Notes: generated by a model not told the origin, from the sequence alone. Positions 41,737 through 50,434 are shown, counted from the first letter of the stretch. The stretch: 64,000 bases of DNA from Pseudomonas abieticivorans (GCF_023509015.1 NZ_CP094975.1:5821501-5885500), one strand, 5' to 3'. Made by a program: numbers and translations.

Positions 41737-42186
41737 TTGTTAAACAAAGTACTGGTTGTCGAAGATGAACAGATCCTTGCGCAAAACCTGGAAGTTTACC
41801 TCCAGGCCCAAGGTCTGGACGTTCGTGTGGCTCACGAGGGCGCCAAGGCCATCGGCATCGCCGAGACCTTTGCCCCGGATGTAATGGTGCTCGATTACCG
41901 CTTGCCCGACATGGAAGGCTTTCAGGTACTCGATGCCGTCCGCCAGAACAGGCACTGTCATTTTGTGCTGATCACCGCCCACCCGACCGCCGAGGTCTGT
42001 GAGCGGGCCCGCAACCTGGGGGTCAGCCATATCCTGTTCAAACCGTTTCCGTTGGCGGAACTGGCACGAGCGGTCTGCGACCTGCTGGGGATCAAGCGCG
42101 AGCCACAGGGCGGGAGTGACCATGTCCGAAGGGTTTGTCGAACGGCGCCAGAGCAGGACCGAGAGCTTCCCCCTGCAGCTGTATGA
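41737..42186 (+). CDS. Stand-alone response-regulator receiver
   Basis: 149-aa protein, essentially one receiver domain: acidic pair E9-D10, phosphoacceptor Asp53 (MVLDYRLPDMEG), Thr in LITAHPT and Lys in HILFKPF. No output domain follows, only a 30-residue polar tail. TTG at 41737 is taken as the start because AAGGAG (41725-41730) precedes it at ideal distance and the promoter lies over the upstream ATG. No histidine kinase is in the window. It opens the secretion operon and may control secretion or assembly through protein contact rather than DNA. Confidence 0.82.
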   Translation: MLNKVLVVEDEQILAQNLEVYLQAQGLDVRVAHEGAKAIGIAETFAPDVMVLDYRLPDMEGFQVLDAVRQNRHCHFVLITAHPTAEVCERARNLGVSHILFKPFPLAELARAVCDLLGIKREPQGGSDHVRRVCRTAPEQDRELPPAAV

Positions 42187-42274
42187 CGGCAGTTGGGTGC
42201 TGGCGGACCGCCGACGTGGCGACGAGTTGGCGACCACCGCATCACACGACCGAGACATGCTCACCGGGGAGTAA
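42122..42274 (+). CDS. 50-aa protein overlapping the receiver gene
   Basis: Open frame from ATG 42122 with GGGAG eight bases upstream (42111-42115), overlapping the last 65 bp of the receiver gene in another frame. The product MSEGFVERRQSRTESFPLQL... continues YDGSWVLADRRRGDELAT. It is polar and lacks signal or membrane segments. The overlap with a good ribosome site in an operon suggests translational coupling. No family recognised. Confidence 0.55.
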   Translation: MSEGFVERRQSRTESFPLQLYDGSWVLADRRRGDELATTASHDRDMLTGE

Positions 42275-42357
42275 TGGCGCGATAGACGTTCCGGCACACG
42301 CCGCGATGGCCTGCCGCGCCGAGAGGGCCAAAAGCCCCGGGTGTTGGAGAGCGTGCC

Positions 42358-44064
42358 ATGGAACGTTTGTCCCTTGCTGTAGAACCGGCATCGCCGGCCC
42401 GTGCACCCCACCGATTCGCCAGTGATCAGCTGGCCCAGGCCCGAACCCTCGCCTCATCCTCTGGCGAGCGCATGCTCGACGCCCTGCAACAACTCTGCGG
42501 GTTGCCCCCGCAGGGCTTTGTCCAGTGCCTGGGCGCGACCCTGCATTACCCCGTGCTGGATGGCCCGAGCCTGTTCGATGCCGTGCCGGTGTTCGACCGG
42601 GTCACCCTGGCGCAGTGCCTCAAGCGCGAATTCATTCTGCTGCGCCACGCCGGCGCGGTCATCGGCGTGTTTGCCGACCCCTTCGATGGCGCCCGCCTGG
42701 CCTGGATCGACGACTGCCTGCATGGCGCACCGTTGTACCTGGTGCACGCCGACGACCTGAAGGCCTACCTGGCCCGCCATGAAGAAAGCTTCCACGCGGT
42801 GGAGTCGCTCAATGCCCAGGCTGATGCCGGCACGCAGATCGACACGCTGCAGAGCCTGTCGCTGACCAGTATCAGCGAAGATGCGAGCGTGGTGGTCAAA
42901 CTGGTCAACTCCACGCTGTACGACGCCTTGAAGATGCACGCCAGTGATATCCACCTCGGCACCACGGGCAGCGGCCTGGTGATCAAGTACCGCATCGATG
43001 GCGTACTCAACAACATCAGCAAGATCCAGGGCACCGAGTTCGCCGAGCAGGTGATCTCGCGGGTCAAGGTCATGGCCGAACTGGACATCGGCGAGAAGCG
43101 GGTGCCCCAGGATGGCCGGTTCAAGATCGGCATCAGCGGCCGCCAGATCGACTTTCGGGTCTCGATCATGCCGAGCATCTTCGGCGAGGACGCGGTGCTG
43201 CGGGTGCTCGACAAGCAGGACCTGGCCGATAAGGTCAGCGGCGTGCAACTGCAGGCCTTGGGCTTTGCCGACGAGACCTTGCGCAGCCTGCGCCGCCTGG
43301 CCGCCGAACCCTACGGCATGGTGCTGGTGACCGGGCCCACCGGCAGCGGCAAGACCACCACCCTGTACGCGATGATCACCGAGATCAACCACGGCGTGGA
43401 CAAGATCATCACCATCGAAGACCCGGTGGAGTACCAGTTGCCCGGCGTGTTGCAGATCCCCGTCAACGAAAAGAAAGGCCTGACCTTCGCCCGTGGCCTG
43501 CGCTCGATCTTGCGCCACGACCCGGACAAAATCATGGTCGGCGAGATCCGCGACCCCGACACCGCGCAGATCGCCGTGCAGTCGGCGCTGACTGGCCACC
43601 TGGTGTTCACCACCATCCACGCCAACAACGTGTTCGACGTGATCGGGCGGTTTACCCAAATGGAAATCGACCCCTACAGCCTGGTTTCGGCGCTCAACGC
43701 CGTGCTGGCCCAGCGCTTGATCCGCCTGTCGTGCAGCCATTGCAGCGTGCCTTGCCAGCCCACTGAGGAGGAGTTGCTGGCCGCCCGGATCGACCCCGCG
43801 GACGCCGGCCATTACCACTTTGTGCATGGCAAGGGCTGCGGCCATTGCCGGGGCACGGGCTACCGCGGGCGCACGGCGATCGCCGAGTTGCTGCACCTGG
43901 ACGACGAATTGCGGCAGATGATCGTCGAACGCCAACCCATCTCGAAAATCAAGGCCCTGGCCTGTGCCCGTGGCTTGCGCCTGTTGCGCGAGTCGGCACT
44001 GGAGCTGGTGCGCGATGGCCGGACCACCCTGGAGGAGATCAATCGTGTCACTTTTGTCGCGTGA
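42358..44064 (+). CDS. gspE: Type II secretion ATPase GspE
   Basis: 568-aa PulE/GspE ATPase. The N-terminal GspE_N region (about 40-150) is followed by the ATPase core: Walker A GPTGSGKTT near 326, Asp box IEDPVEYQ, Walker B IMVGEIRDPDTA near 391, His box TGHLVFTTIHANN. A zinc-binding tetra-Cys lies near 459-496 (SCSHCSVPC and CGHC). It powers pseudopilus assembly by cycling ATP under GspF. GGAGAG precedes ATG 42358. Its last 20 bp overlap the next gene. Confidence 0.95.
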   Translation: MERLSLAVEPASPARAPHRFASDQLAQARTLASSSGERMLDALQQLCGLPPQGFVQCLGATLHYPVLDGPSLFDAVPVFDRVTLAQCLKREFILLRHAGAVIGVFADPFDGARLAWIDDCLHGAPLYLVHADDLKAYLARHEESFHAVESLNAQADAGTQIDTLQSLSLTSISEDASVVVKLVNSTLYDALKMHASDIHLGTTGSGLVIKYRIDGVLNNISKIQGTEFAEQVISRVKVMAELDIGEKRVPQDGRFKIGISGRQIDFRVSIMPSIFGEDAVLRVLDKQDLADKVSGVQLQALGFADETLRSLRRLAAEPYGMVLVTGPTGSGKTTTLYAMITEINHGVDKIITIEDPVEYQLPGVLQIPVNEKKGLTFARGLRSILRHDPDKIMVGEIRDPDTAQIAVQSALTGHLVFTTIHANNVFDVIGRFTQMEIDPYSLVSALNAVLAQRLIRLSCSHCSVPCQPTEEELLAARIDPADAGHYHFVHGKGCGHCRGTGYRGRTAIAELLHLDDELRQMIVERQPISKIKALACARGLRLLRESALELVRDGRTTLEEINRVTFVA

Positions 44065-44848
44065 TCGATTTGTTGCGGTGATCGGCGCCAGTGGCGTGGG
44101 CCTGGGGCGTTTGCAGGGCGCCCGCACCTGCTGGCTGGGCAGCGTCGGCTTCATCGACGAGGGCTTCGCCGCCTTCGCGGTGGCGCTGGACACCCTGGAC
44201 CGCCTGCTGGCCGAACATGCCAAAGGCCGGGCCGATTTATGCGTGCTGGTCTCGGCGCATTTCAGTCGCTACTGCCTGGTGCCCTGGAGTGAGCAGATCA
44301 CCAGCGTGAACGAGCTGCAGGGCTTTGCCCAGGTGTGTTTCGAAGACCTGTACGGCGTGCCCAGCCAGCCCTGGAGCATCGTGTTGTCGGCAGAAGCGGC
44401 TGGCCGCGAGCGCATCGCCAGCGCCTTGCCCCAGGACCTGTTGGGCCGCTTGCGCCAGTTGGTGGCGGCACGCGGGCTGCGCCTGAGGTCGGTGCAGCCG
44501 TACCTGATGGCGGCGTTCAACCGCTTTGACCGCAGCCTTGCCAGCGGCGATTTCCTGTTCGTGGTGGCGGAGCCGGTGCGCAGCGTCGTGCTGCTGGCGC
44601 GCGAAGGGCGCTGGGCCGCCGTGCGCTCGGTGGGCTGCGCCGACAACGACGCCGCCTTGGGTGCCCTGATCAGCCGCGAACGGGAGCTGCAGGCCGCCCT
44701 CAGTGAGCGGCCCTTGAATATTTATCTGCACGCGCCGGGCCGGCTCGACAGCCTGCCCGAGTTGCCCGGCGTGCAACTGCGCACCCTGGAAGACGACCCG
44801 GCGCCGCTGCGCGACGGGTTGTACGTGATGTCCCGGGCGGTGGCTTGA
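44045..44848 (+). CDS. PilM/GspL-cytoplasmic-domain-like protein
   Basis: 267-aa protein starting at GTG 44045, with GGAGGAG in the gspE end as ribosome site. It has no signal or membrane helix. The pattern (VAVIGASGVGLGRLQGARTC; GRADLCVLVSAHFSRYCLVPWSEQI; VAARGLRLRSVQPYLMAAFNRFD; GDFLFVVAEPVRSVVLLARE) resembles the actin-like cytoplasmic domain of GspL/PilM, which ties the ATPase to the membrane platform. Its place between GspE and PilN-like genes fits. The assignment is by context and weak resemblance. Confidence 0.65.
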   Translation: MSLLSRDRFVAVIGASGVGLGRLQGARTCWLGSVGFIDEGFAAFAVALDTLDRLLAEHAKGRADLCVLVSAHFSRYCLVPWSEQITSVNELQGFAQVCFEDLYGVPSQPWSIVLSAEAAGRERIASALPQDLLGRLRQLVAARGLRLRSVQPYLMAAFNRFDRSLASGDFLFVVAEPVRSVVLLAREGRWAAVRSVGCADNDAALGALISRERELQAALSERPLNIYLHAPGRLDSLPELPGVQLRTLEDDPAPLRDGLYVMSRAVA

Positions 44849-44849
44849 G

Positions 44850-45395
44850 ATGCGCCCGCTAACGCTCGACTTCCAGCCGCGCCGGCGCTCAGGCCCACTG
44901 GGCTGGGGCTTGCTGGGCCTGGGCCTGGCCGTGGCCATCGGCTGTGTCATCGGCCAGCAGCAGTTGGACCAATGGGCGGCGCAACAGCACACCCACCTGC
45001 GCCACGCCCAACGCCAACTCACCGGCGACAGTGGCGCAGGCGTGAGCCTGACCCCCGCGCAATTGCGCGAGCAGGAGCAGAACCTGGCGCAAATGCGCCA
45101 AGTGTCGCAGCAACTGCGCAGGCCCTGGGAACGGCTGTTCGCCATGCTCGAGGCGCTGCAGCTGGACAACGTGGCGTTGCTGACCCTGACCCCCGACGCG
45201 CGCAAAGGGCAAGTACGCATCACCGCCGAGGCGCGGGACCTGGACGCGATGCTCGACTTCCACCGGCAACTGGAAGCCAGCGAAGAGCTCAGCGACGTGT
45301 CGTTGCTCAACCACGAGATTGACGCCAAGTCGCCGGAGCACCCGGTGCAGTTCAACTTGCTGGCCAATTGGGAGATCGGCGATGCGCATCCCTAG
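44850..45395 (+). CDS. PilN-like inner-membrane assembly protein
   Basis: 181-aa protein: a short cytoplasmic segment (MRPLTLDFQPRRRSG), one membrane helix (LGWGLLGLGLAVAIGCVIG), a coiled-coil stretch rich in Gln, Arg and Leu, then a ferredoxin-like periplasmic domain (VALLTLTPDARKGQVRITAEARDLDAMLDFHRQLE). This is the PilN layout, equal to the membrane and periplasmic part of GspL. It starts 1 bp after the PilM-like stop and overlaps the next gene by 14 bp. Confidence 0.75.
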   Translation: MRPLTLDFQPRRRSGPLGWGLLGLGLAVAIGCVIGQQQLDQWAAQQHTHLRHAQRQLTGDSGAGVSLTPAQLREQEQNLAQMRQVSQQLRRPWERLFAMLEALQLDNVALLTLTPDARKGQVRITAEARDLDAMLDFHRQLEASEELSDVSLLNHEIDAKSPEHPVQFNLLANWEIGDAHP

Positions 45396-45930
45396 ATTGA
45401 TTGTGCAGGAATACCTCCAGGGCCTGGGCCTGCCCGGCCTGGTCGGCATCGCGTTGCTGGTGTTGGCACTGGTGTATGCCGCGGCCGGTTTGCTGCCCGG
45501 TTGGCGCAGCGTCGAGCAACTCAACCAGCAAACCCGCGACGCCGGCGAGTACCTGGCCAAGGTCCAAGCGGGCAGTGTCGCAGCCCCGGTGGTGCCGCAG
45601 CGCGAGCTTGAGGATTTTCGCCGCAAACTGCCGGCCCAGCCCCAAGCCACGGTGGCCATCGACCGCATCTATGCCCTGGCCGCCCAGGAGCACATCACCC
45701 TGGCCCGCGGCGAATATGCCTTGGGCGTGGACCCCAATACCCACCTGGCGCGTTATCAGATCCTGCTGCCGGTCAAGGGCAGTTACCCGCAGCTGCGGCG
45801 CTTTCTGCACGCCTTGTTGGGTGAGCTGCCCGCGGTGGTGGTGGAGGACGTGGAGTTCCAACGCAAACGCATCGCCGACACCGACCTGACCGGGCGGATC
45901 CGCATGACCCTTTACCTGTCGAGGTCGTGA
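45382..45930 (+). CDS. PilO/GspM-like inner-membrane assembly protein
   Basis: 182-aa bitopic protein with one helix (LGLPGLVGIALLVLALVYAAAGLL), a coiled coil (VEQLNQQTRDAGEYLAKVQ) and a ferredoxin-like periplasmic domain (HLARYQILLPVKGSYPQLRRFLHALLGELPAVVVEDVEFQRKRIADTDLTGRIRMTLYL) characteristic of PilO/GspM. It overlaps the PilN-like gene by 14 bp and ends at the start of the next gene, so the set is translationally coupled. Confidence 0.78.
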   Translation: MRIPRLIVQEYLQGLGLPGLVGIALLVLALVYAAAGLLPGWRSVEQLNQQTRDAGEYLAKVQAGSVAAPVVPQRELEDFRRKLPAQPQATVAIDRIYALAAQEHITLARGEYALGVDPNTHLARYQILLPVKGSYPQLRRFLHALLGELPAVVVEDVEFQRKRIADTDLTGRIRMTLYLSRS

Positions 45931-46445
45931 TGAACAATAAACGGGTCGTGGGCTGGCTGGTGTTTTTCGCGGTGGCAGCGGCGGTGGCGAGCTACCCGGA
46001 CCTGTTCCTCAAATCCGACGTGGCCGAGCAGGAGGCCACCGCCACGGCGCCGGTCAAGGCGCGGTTACGCGGCAGCCTGCCGGCCGCGGGCGCGGCGAAA
46101 GCCGAGGCGCCGATCAAGGACCTGAGCCCAGCGGGCGACCTGTTCGCAGCCAAGAGTTGGAAACCACTGGCCACCCTGGCCACCGTCACCGAACAACCGG
46201 TGAACCCCACCACCGTGGTGCAAGCCCCCAGTGCACCGCCCATGCCGTTCCAGTTCATCGGCCGGTTGGATGACCGTCGTGACCTGCAAGTGTTCTTGCA
46301 GAACGGCGAAAAAATATACGTCGTGCGCAAAGGGGATGTGATCGACGACACCTGGCGGATCGAGACCATTTCCGACAAGGAACTGCGCCTGGTTTATCTG
46401 CCGCTGCATTTAGCGCAGACCTTGTCTGTGGGGAGCACGCAATGA
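45930..46445 (+). CDS. GspC/PilP-like secretin-coupling protein
   Basis: 171-aa protein: one N-terminal helix (RVVGWLVFFAVAAAVASYPDLFL), an Ala/Pro-rich linker (about 35-100), and a C-terminal HR-like beta domain PFQFIGRLDDRRDLQVFLQNGEKIYVVRKGDVIDDTWRIETI, as in GspC and PilP, which couple the inner-membrane platform to the secretin. ATG 45930 overlaps the preceding stop; a GTG three bases earlier is also possible. The stop overlaps the secretin start (ATGA). Confidence 0.78.
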   Translation: MNNKRVVGWLVFFAVAAAVASYPDLFLKSDVAEQEATATAPVKARLRGSLPAAGAAKAEAPIKDLSPAGDLFAAKSWKPLATLATVTEQPVNPTTVVQAPSAPPMPFQFIGRLDDRRDLQVFLQNGEKIYVVRKGDVIDDTWRIETISDKELRLVYLPLHLAQTLSVGSTQ

Positions 46446-48271
46446 ACTCACCGCGTTTGAGACTGACCTTGCTGGCCTTGTGCATTGGCCTGGCCGCCTG
46501 CAGCACCGCCCGCGTCGCCAACCAGGAGGCCAGCGACCTGGTGGCCCAGGGGCAATATGAAGCCGCCATCGCCCGCATCGAGGACGGCCTGCGCGAGAAC
46601 CCGCGTGACACCGAACTGCACCTGGCGTTGAACAATGCCCGCAGCACGGGCGTCAAGGCGTTGCTGGCCCAAGGCGACACCGCCCGGGCCAACCGCGAAT
46701 TCGCCGTGGCCCAGCAAAGCTACAGCCGGGTGCTGCACATCGAACCCAACAACCGCCGCGCCCAGGACGACCTGCGCCAACTGGATTACCTGCGCACCCA
46801 GGACCAGAAACTGGAACTGGCCCGCGGCGACCTGCGTCGTGGCGACATCAATGGCGCCGACCGCCAGGTACGGCAGATTCTTGAGCTGGACCCCAAGAAC
46901 GAAGGCGCCCTGGAGCTGCGCAGCAATATCCAACTGGTACAGAGCCGCAACGTGGTGAGCTACCCGCAGCTGCACACGCGCCTGGACCGGCCCGTGACGC
47001 TTGAGTTTCGCGACGCCAACATGAAGGTGATCTTCGAGGTGCTGTCCCAGGTGGCGGGGCTTAACTTTATTTTCGACAAGGACCTGCGCCCCGACATGAA
47101 AGCCACGATCTTTGTGCGCGACGTGCGCATCGAGGACGCCGTGGCGTTACTGCTGCAACAGAACCAATTGCACCAGAAGGTGGTGAACGAGAACACCATC
47201 CTGATCTATCCGGACTCGCCGCAGAAGGTCAAGGACTACCAGGAGCTGGTGATGCGCACCTTCTACCTGACCAACATCGAAGCCAACACCGCGCTGAACA
47301 TGATCAAGACCATGCTCAAGACTCGCGACGTGTTCGTCGATGAACGCCTCAACACCTTGACCATGCGCGACACCGAAGACGCGGTGCGCATGGCCGAGAA
47401 ACTGCTGCAGGCCCAAGACCAGTCCAACCCCGAGGTGGTGCTGGAAGTGGAGGTGATGGAGGTGGCTCGCCAGCGCATCCTTGACCTGGGCCTGCAATGG
47501 CCCAACACCTTTGGGGTGATCAACAGCGATGGCACCGGGGTCAGCGTGCTCGACCAGTTGCGCGGCATCAATGCCGGCCGCATCTCCATCTCGCCCTCGC
47601 CACAGCTGAAAATCAACGCCCAGGACAACGACATCAACACCTTGGCAAGCCCAGTGATCCGCGTGAGCAATCGCGAGCAGGCGCGTGTTCACATCGGCCA
47701 ACGGGTGCCGATCATCAGCGCCACCTCGGTGCCGTCCACCCAAGGCCCGGTGATCACCGAAAGCGTGACCTACCTGGACGTGGGCTTGAAGCTTGAGGTG
47801 CAACCCATCGTGCACCTGAACAACGAAGTGGCCATCAAGATAGCCCTGGAAGTGAGTAACGCAACGCCTCTGGAACCTACCCGCCAAGGCACCATCCCGG
47901 TCCAGGTGGACACCCGCAACGCCCAGACCACCTTGCGCCTGCACGACGGCGAAACCCAGGTGCTGGCAGGCCTGGTACGAAACGACCACGGCGACACCGG
48001 CAACAAAATCCCGGGCCTTGGCGACATACCGGGGCTGGGGCGGTTGTTTGGCAGCAACAAGGACACCATTGGCAAGTCGGAGCTGGTGCTCTCGATTACC
48101 CCGCACATCGTGCGCAACCTGCCGTACCAGAGCCCTTCGGACATGGAGTTCAGCACCGGCACCGAAACCAGCATGCACGTGCAGGCGCCGGACCGCGCCT
48201 GGGAGTCGGCCGAACAGCCCAAACCGCTGGCCGCACCGATTGCCGCCACGCACGTGATCGAGAGGCCTTGA
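46442..48271 (+). CDS. gspD: TPR-containing secretin lipoprotein (GspD/PilQ/MshL-like)
   Basis: 609-aa outer-membrane channel protein. The lipoprotein signal ends GLAAC (Cys20). TPR-like repeats follow (about 25-155: ASDLVAQGQYEAAIARIEDGLRENPRDTELHL; ARGDLRRGDINGADRQVRQILELDPKNEGALEL). An STN/N0 domain comes next (RPVTLEFRDANMKVIFEVLSQVAGLNFIFDKD), one secretin_N repeat, and the secretin core with VPIISAT and the lid/gate TRQGTIPVQVDTRNAQTTLRLHDGETQVLAGLVR. Classical GspD has three N repeats and no TPR, so this is a hybrid form closer to type IV-pilus/MSHA secretins. Probable export channel for the oxidase. Confidence 0.9.
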   Translation: MNSPRLRLTLLALCIGLAACSTARVANQEASDLVAQGQYEAAIARIEDGLRENPRDTELHLALNNARSTGVKALLAQGDTARANREFAVAQQSYSRVLHIEPNNRRAQDDLRQLDYLRTQDQKLELARGDLRRGDINGADRQVRQILELDPKNEGALELRSNIQLVQSRNVVSYPQLHTRLDRPVTLEFRDANMKVIFEVLSQVAGLNFIFDKDLRPDMKATIFVRDVRIEDAVALLLQQNQLHQKVVNENTILIYPDSPQKVKDYQELVMRTFYLTNIEANTALNMIKTMLKTRDVFVDERLNTLTMRDTEDAVRMAEKLLQAQDQSNPEVVLEVEVMEVARQRILDLGLQWPNTFGVINSDGTGVSVLDQLRGINAGRISISPSPQLKINAQDNDINTLASPVIRVSNREQARVHIGQRVPIISATSVPSTQGPVITESVTYLDVGLKLEVQPIVHLNNEVAIKIALEVSNATPLEPTRQGTIPVQVDTRNAQTTLRLHDGETQVLAGLVRNDHGDTGNKIPGLGDIPGLGRLFGSNKDTIGKSELVLSITPHIVRNLPYQSPSDMEFSTGTETSMHVQAPDRAWESAEQPKPLAAPIAATHVIERP

Positions 48272-48274
48272 GCG

Positions 48275-48748
48275 ATGAAAACCTCGGCGCGCGGTTTCAC
48301 CCTGATTGAAGTCGTGGTGACCCTGGCCTTGCTTGGGCTGCTCGCCAGCATGGCCGCGCCCTTGACCGAAACCGTGGTGCGCCGCGGCAAAGAACAGGAG
48401 CTCAAGAGCGCCCTGTACCAGATCCGCGACGCCATCGACGCCTACAAGCGCGCCTTCGACGCCGGCTACATCGAAAAATCGCTGAACAGCAGCGGCTACC
48501 CGCCCAGCCTGCAGGCGCTGGTGGACGGCGTGCGCGACGTGCGCAGTGCCAAGGGCGCGAAGTTCTATTTTTTGCGGCGCGTGCCCCGTGATCCGTTCGC
48601 CACTGCCCGGCAAGACGACACGGGGGGCTGGGGCTTGCGCTCCTACGACAGCAGCGCCGACAGCCCGCGTGATGGCGAGGACGTGTTTGACGTGTATTCC
48701 CAGGCCCGTGGCAAGGGCCTTAACGGCATCGCTTACCGCGAGTGGTGA
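48275..48748 (+). CDS. Pseudopilin 1
   Basis: 157-aa prepilin with leader MKTSARG and cleavage before FTLIEVVVTLALLGLLASMAAP (Glu at +5). The globular part has a GspG-like helix and a proline-rich end (RRVPRDPFATARQDDTGGWGLRSYDSSADSPRDGEDVFDVYS). It starts 3 bp after the secretin. Likely a pseudopilus subunit; major or minor status is uncertain because gspG is encoded elsewhere in the region. Confidence 0.87.
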   Translation: MKTSARGFTLIEVVVTLALLGLLASMAAPLTETVVRRGKEQELKSALYQIRDAIDAYKRAFDAGYIEKSLNSSGYPPSLQALVDGVRDVRSAKGAKFYFLRRVPRDPFATARQDDTGGWGLRSYDSSADSPRDGEDVFDVYSQARGKGLNGIAYREW

Positions 48749-48752
48749 ACCT

Positions 48753-49127
48753 ATGCGACGGCAAACCGGCTTTACCTTGATCGAGCTGATGGTGGTGATG
48801 GCGATCATCGCTACCCTGATGACCATCGCCTTGCCGCGCTATTTCAATAGCCTGGAAGCCTCCAAGGAAACCACTTTGCACCAGAGCCTGGCGGCCATGC
48901 GCGAAGCCCTGGACCATTACTACGGCGACACCGGGCACTATCCCGATTCCCTCGACCAACTGGTCGAACAGCGTTACTTGCGCAACCTGCCGGTGGACCC
49001 GATCACTGAGCGTGCCGACCAATGGGTACTGGTGTCGCCGCCCGATGGCGTGGCCGGCGGGGTGGCCGACGTCAAGAGTGGTTCCAATGGGAGGGCGCGC
49101 GATGGCAGCCAATTCGCCGAGTGGTGA
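48753..49127 (+). CDS. Pseudopilin 2
   Basis: 124-aa prepilin, leader MRRQTG, cleavage before FTLIELMVVMAIIATLMTIALPRYF (Glu at +5). GHYPDSLDQLVEQRYLRNLPVDPITERADQWVLVSPPDG is the GspG-like C-terminal half, ending GSNGRARDGSQFAEW. It begins 4 bp after pseudopilin 1; its 3' end overlaps pseudopilin 3 by 26 bp. Confidence 0.87.
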   Translation: MRRQTGFTLIELMVVMAIIATLMTIALPRYFNSLEASKETTLHQSLAAMREALDHYYGDTGHYPDSLDQLVEQRYLRNLPVDPITERADQWVLVSPPDGVAGGVADVKSGSNGRARDGSQFAEW

Positions 49128-49632
49128 GCGCGTGGGGCAGGGGGGCTTTACCTACCTGGGCGTGTTGCTGTTGATCATGGTGATGGGCATGGGCCTGGCC
49201 AGTGCCGGCGAGCTATGGGCCACCGCAGCCCGGCGCGACCGCGAGCGCGAACTGCTGTGGGTGGGCACCCAGTATGCCCAGGCGCTGCGCAGCTACTACC
49301 GCGCCTCGCCGGGCCTGGCGCAGTACCCGCGCGACTTGCAGGACCTGCTGGTCGACGACCGTTTCCCCAGCCCCCGGCACCACTTGCGCAGGCTCTACCC
49401 AGACCCCGTGGGCAACACCGAGTGGGGCCTGATGCGCGGCTTGGACGGGCGCATCAACGGGCTCTACAGCCAAAGCGACGCGACCCCGCTCAAACAGGCC
49501 GGCTTTGATGCCCAGTGGTCGGACTTCAACGGCATGGTGCGCTACCGCGACTGGCAGTTCGTGGCCGAGAAGGCCTTTCTCGACAGCCCTGCCAAGGGCC
49601 AGCCGGCCGCCACCGGCGGGTTGGCACCATGA
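49102..49632 (+). CDS. Pseudopilin 3, lacking the conserved Glu+5
   Basis: 176-aa prepilin-like protein: leader MAANSPSGERVGQGG then FTYLGVLLLIMVMGMGLASAG. The residue at +5 is Gly instead of Glu. In type II systems the tip subunit GspK characteristically lacks Glu+5. This protein is shorter than GspK, so it may be a tip subunit of a reduced pseudopilus. GGGAGGG (49089-49095) within pseudopilin 2 serves as ribosome site for ATG 49102. The stop overlaps the csgE start (ATGA). Confidence 0.8.
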   Translation: MAANSPSGERVGQGGFTYLGVLLLIMVMGMGLASAGELWATAARRDRERELLWVGTQYAQALRSYYRASPGLAQYPRDLQDLLVDDRFPSPRHHLRRLYPDPVGNTEWGLMRGLDGRINGLYSQSDATPLKQAGFDAQWSDFNGMVRYRDWQFVAEKAFLDSPAKGQPAATGGLAP

Positions 49633-50021
49633 AGCGCGGGCCTGCGCTGGCGTTGGCTTGCCTGCTGCTGGCGGGCAACGCCTGGGCCGGCGCCGAAGAC
49701 GAAATGATGGGCTTTATCACCGAGGACTGCATCTCGCACATCGGCCACGACTTTTACTACAGCTTCAGCAAGCGCATGCGCGACATCAGCCGCATGGATT
49801 TCAACTTGGTGGTGCGCGAACGCCCCTCGGCGCGCTGGGGCAGCCTGGTCACCATCGAATATCAGCAACGCGTGATCTACCGGCGCTTCCTGCCGCCGAA
49901 CACCGTGGATTTACAGGCCACGGCCAATGAGGCCGCTGACCTGGTCAAGGCGCAGATCATCCAGCGCAAGCTGGAAACCCTATTGCAGGACACCACCGAC
50001 CTTGAGAAGGATGAACTATGA
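49629..50021 (+). CDS. csgE: Curli secretion specificity factor CsgE
   Basis: 130-aa periplasmic protein (signal MKRGPALALACLLLAGNAWA). The motif ISHIGHDFYYSFSKRM followed by LVVRERPSARWGSLVTIEYQQRVIYRRFL is the CsgE signature. In curli systems CsgE caps the CsgG channel and escorts the amyloid subunit CsgA. Its start overlaps the stop of the last pseudopilin, placing it in the same transcript as the secretion genes rather than next to csgBA. Confidence 0.92.
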   Translation: MKRGPALALACLLLAGNAWAGAEDEMMGFITEDCISHIGHDFYYSFSKRMRDISRMDFNLVVRERPSARWGSLVTIEYQQRVIYRRFLPPNTVDLQATANEAADLVKAQIIQRKLETLLQDTTDLEKDEL

Positions 50022-50434
50022 ACACGACAACCCTCTCGCGCCGCGTTGGCCTGCTGTTGGCGGGCGTGTGCGGCAGTGGCCTGGTCTGCGCCACGGAGCT
50101 GGTCTACACGCCGGTGAACCCCTCGTTTGGCGGTAACCCGCTCAACGGCACCTGGCTGCTCAACAACGCCCAGTCGCAGAACGATTACGACGACCCGGAC
50201 TTGAAAAAGTCCTCGGCCACCGGCACCACGGCCCTGGAGCGGTTCACCAGCCAGTTGCAGGCGCGGTTGCTCAACCAGGTGCTGGACAATATCTCGACCG
50301 GCAACTCGGGCAGCCTGTCCACCGATGCATTTATCGTCAACGTCGTCGACGACTCGGGGGCCCTGAGCATTCAGGTGACCGACCGGGCGACCGGCGAGGT
50401 CTCGGAAATCCAGGTCAATGGCCTGTCCCAGTAG
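50018..50434 (+). CDS. csgF: Curli assembly protein CsgF
   Basis: 138-aa exported protein (signal MNTTTLSRRVGLLLAGVCGSGLVCA). The mature start TELVYTPVNPSFGGNPLNGTWLLNNAQSQNDY is the conserved segment that plugs the CsgG channel. It ends LSIQVTDRATGEVSEIQVNGL as in E. coli CsgF. ATGA overlap with csgE. CsgF normally couples secretion to surface nucleation of curli. Confidence 0.93.
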   Translation: MNTTTLSRRVGLLLAGVCGSGLVCATELVYTPVNPSFGGNPLNGTWLLNNAQSQNDYDDPDLKKSSATGTTALERFTSQLQARLLNQVLDNISTGNSGSLSTDAFIVNVVDDSGALSIQVTDRATGEVSEIQVNGLSQ

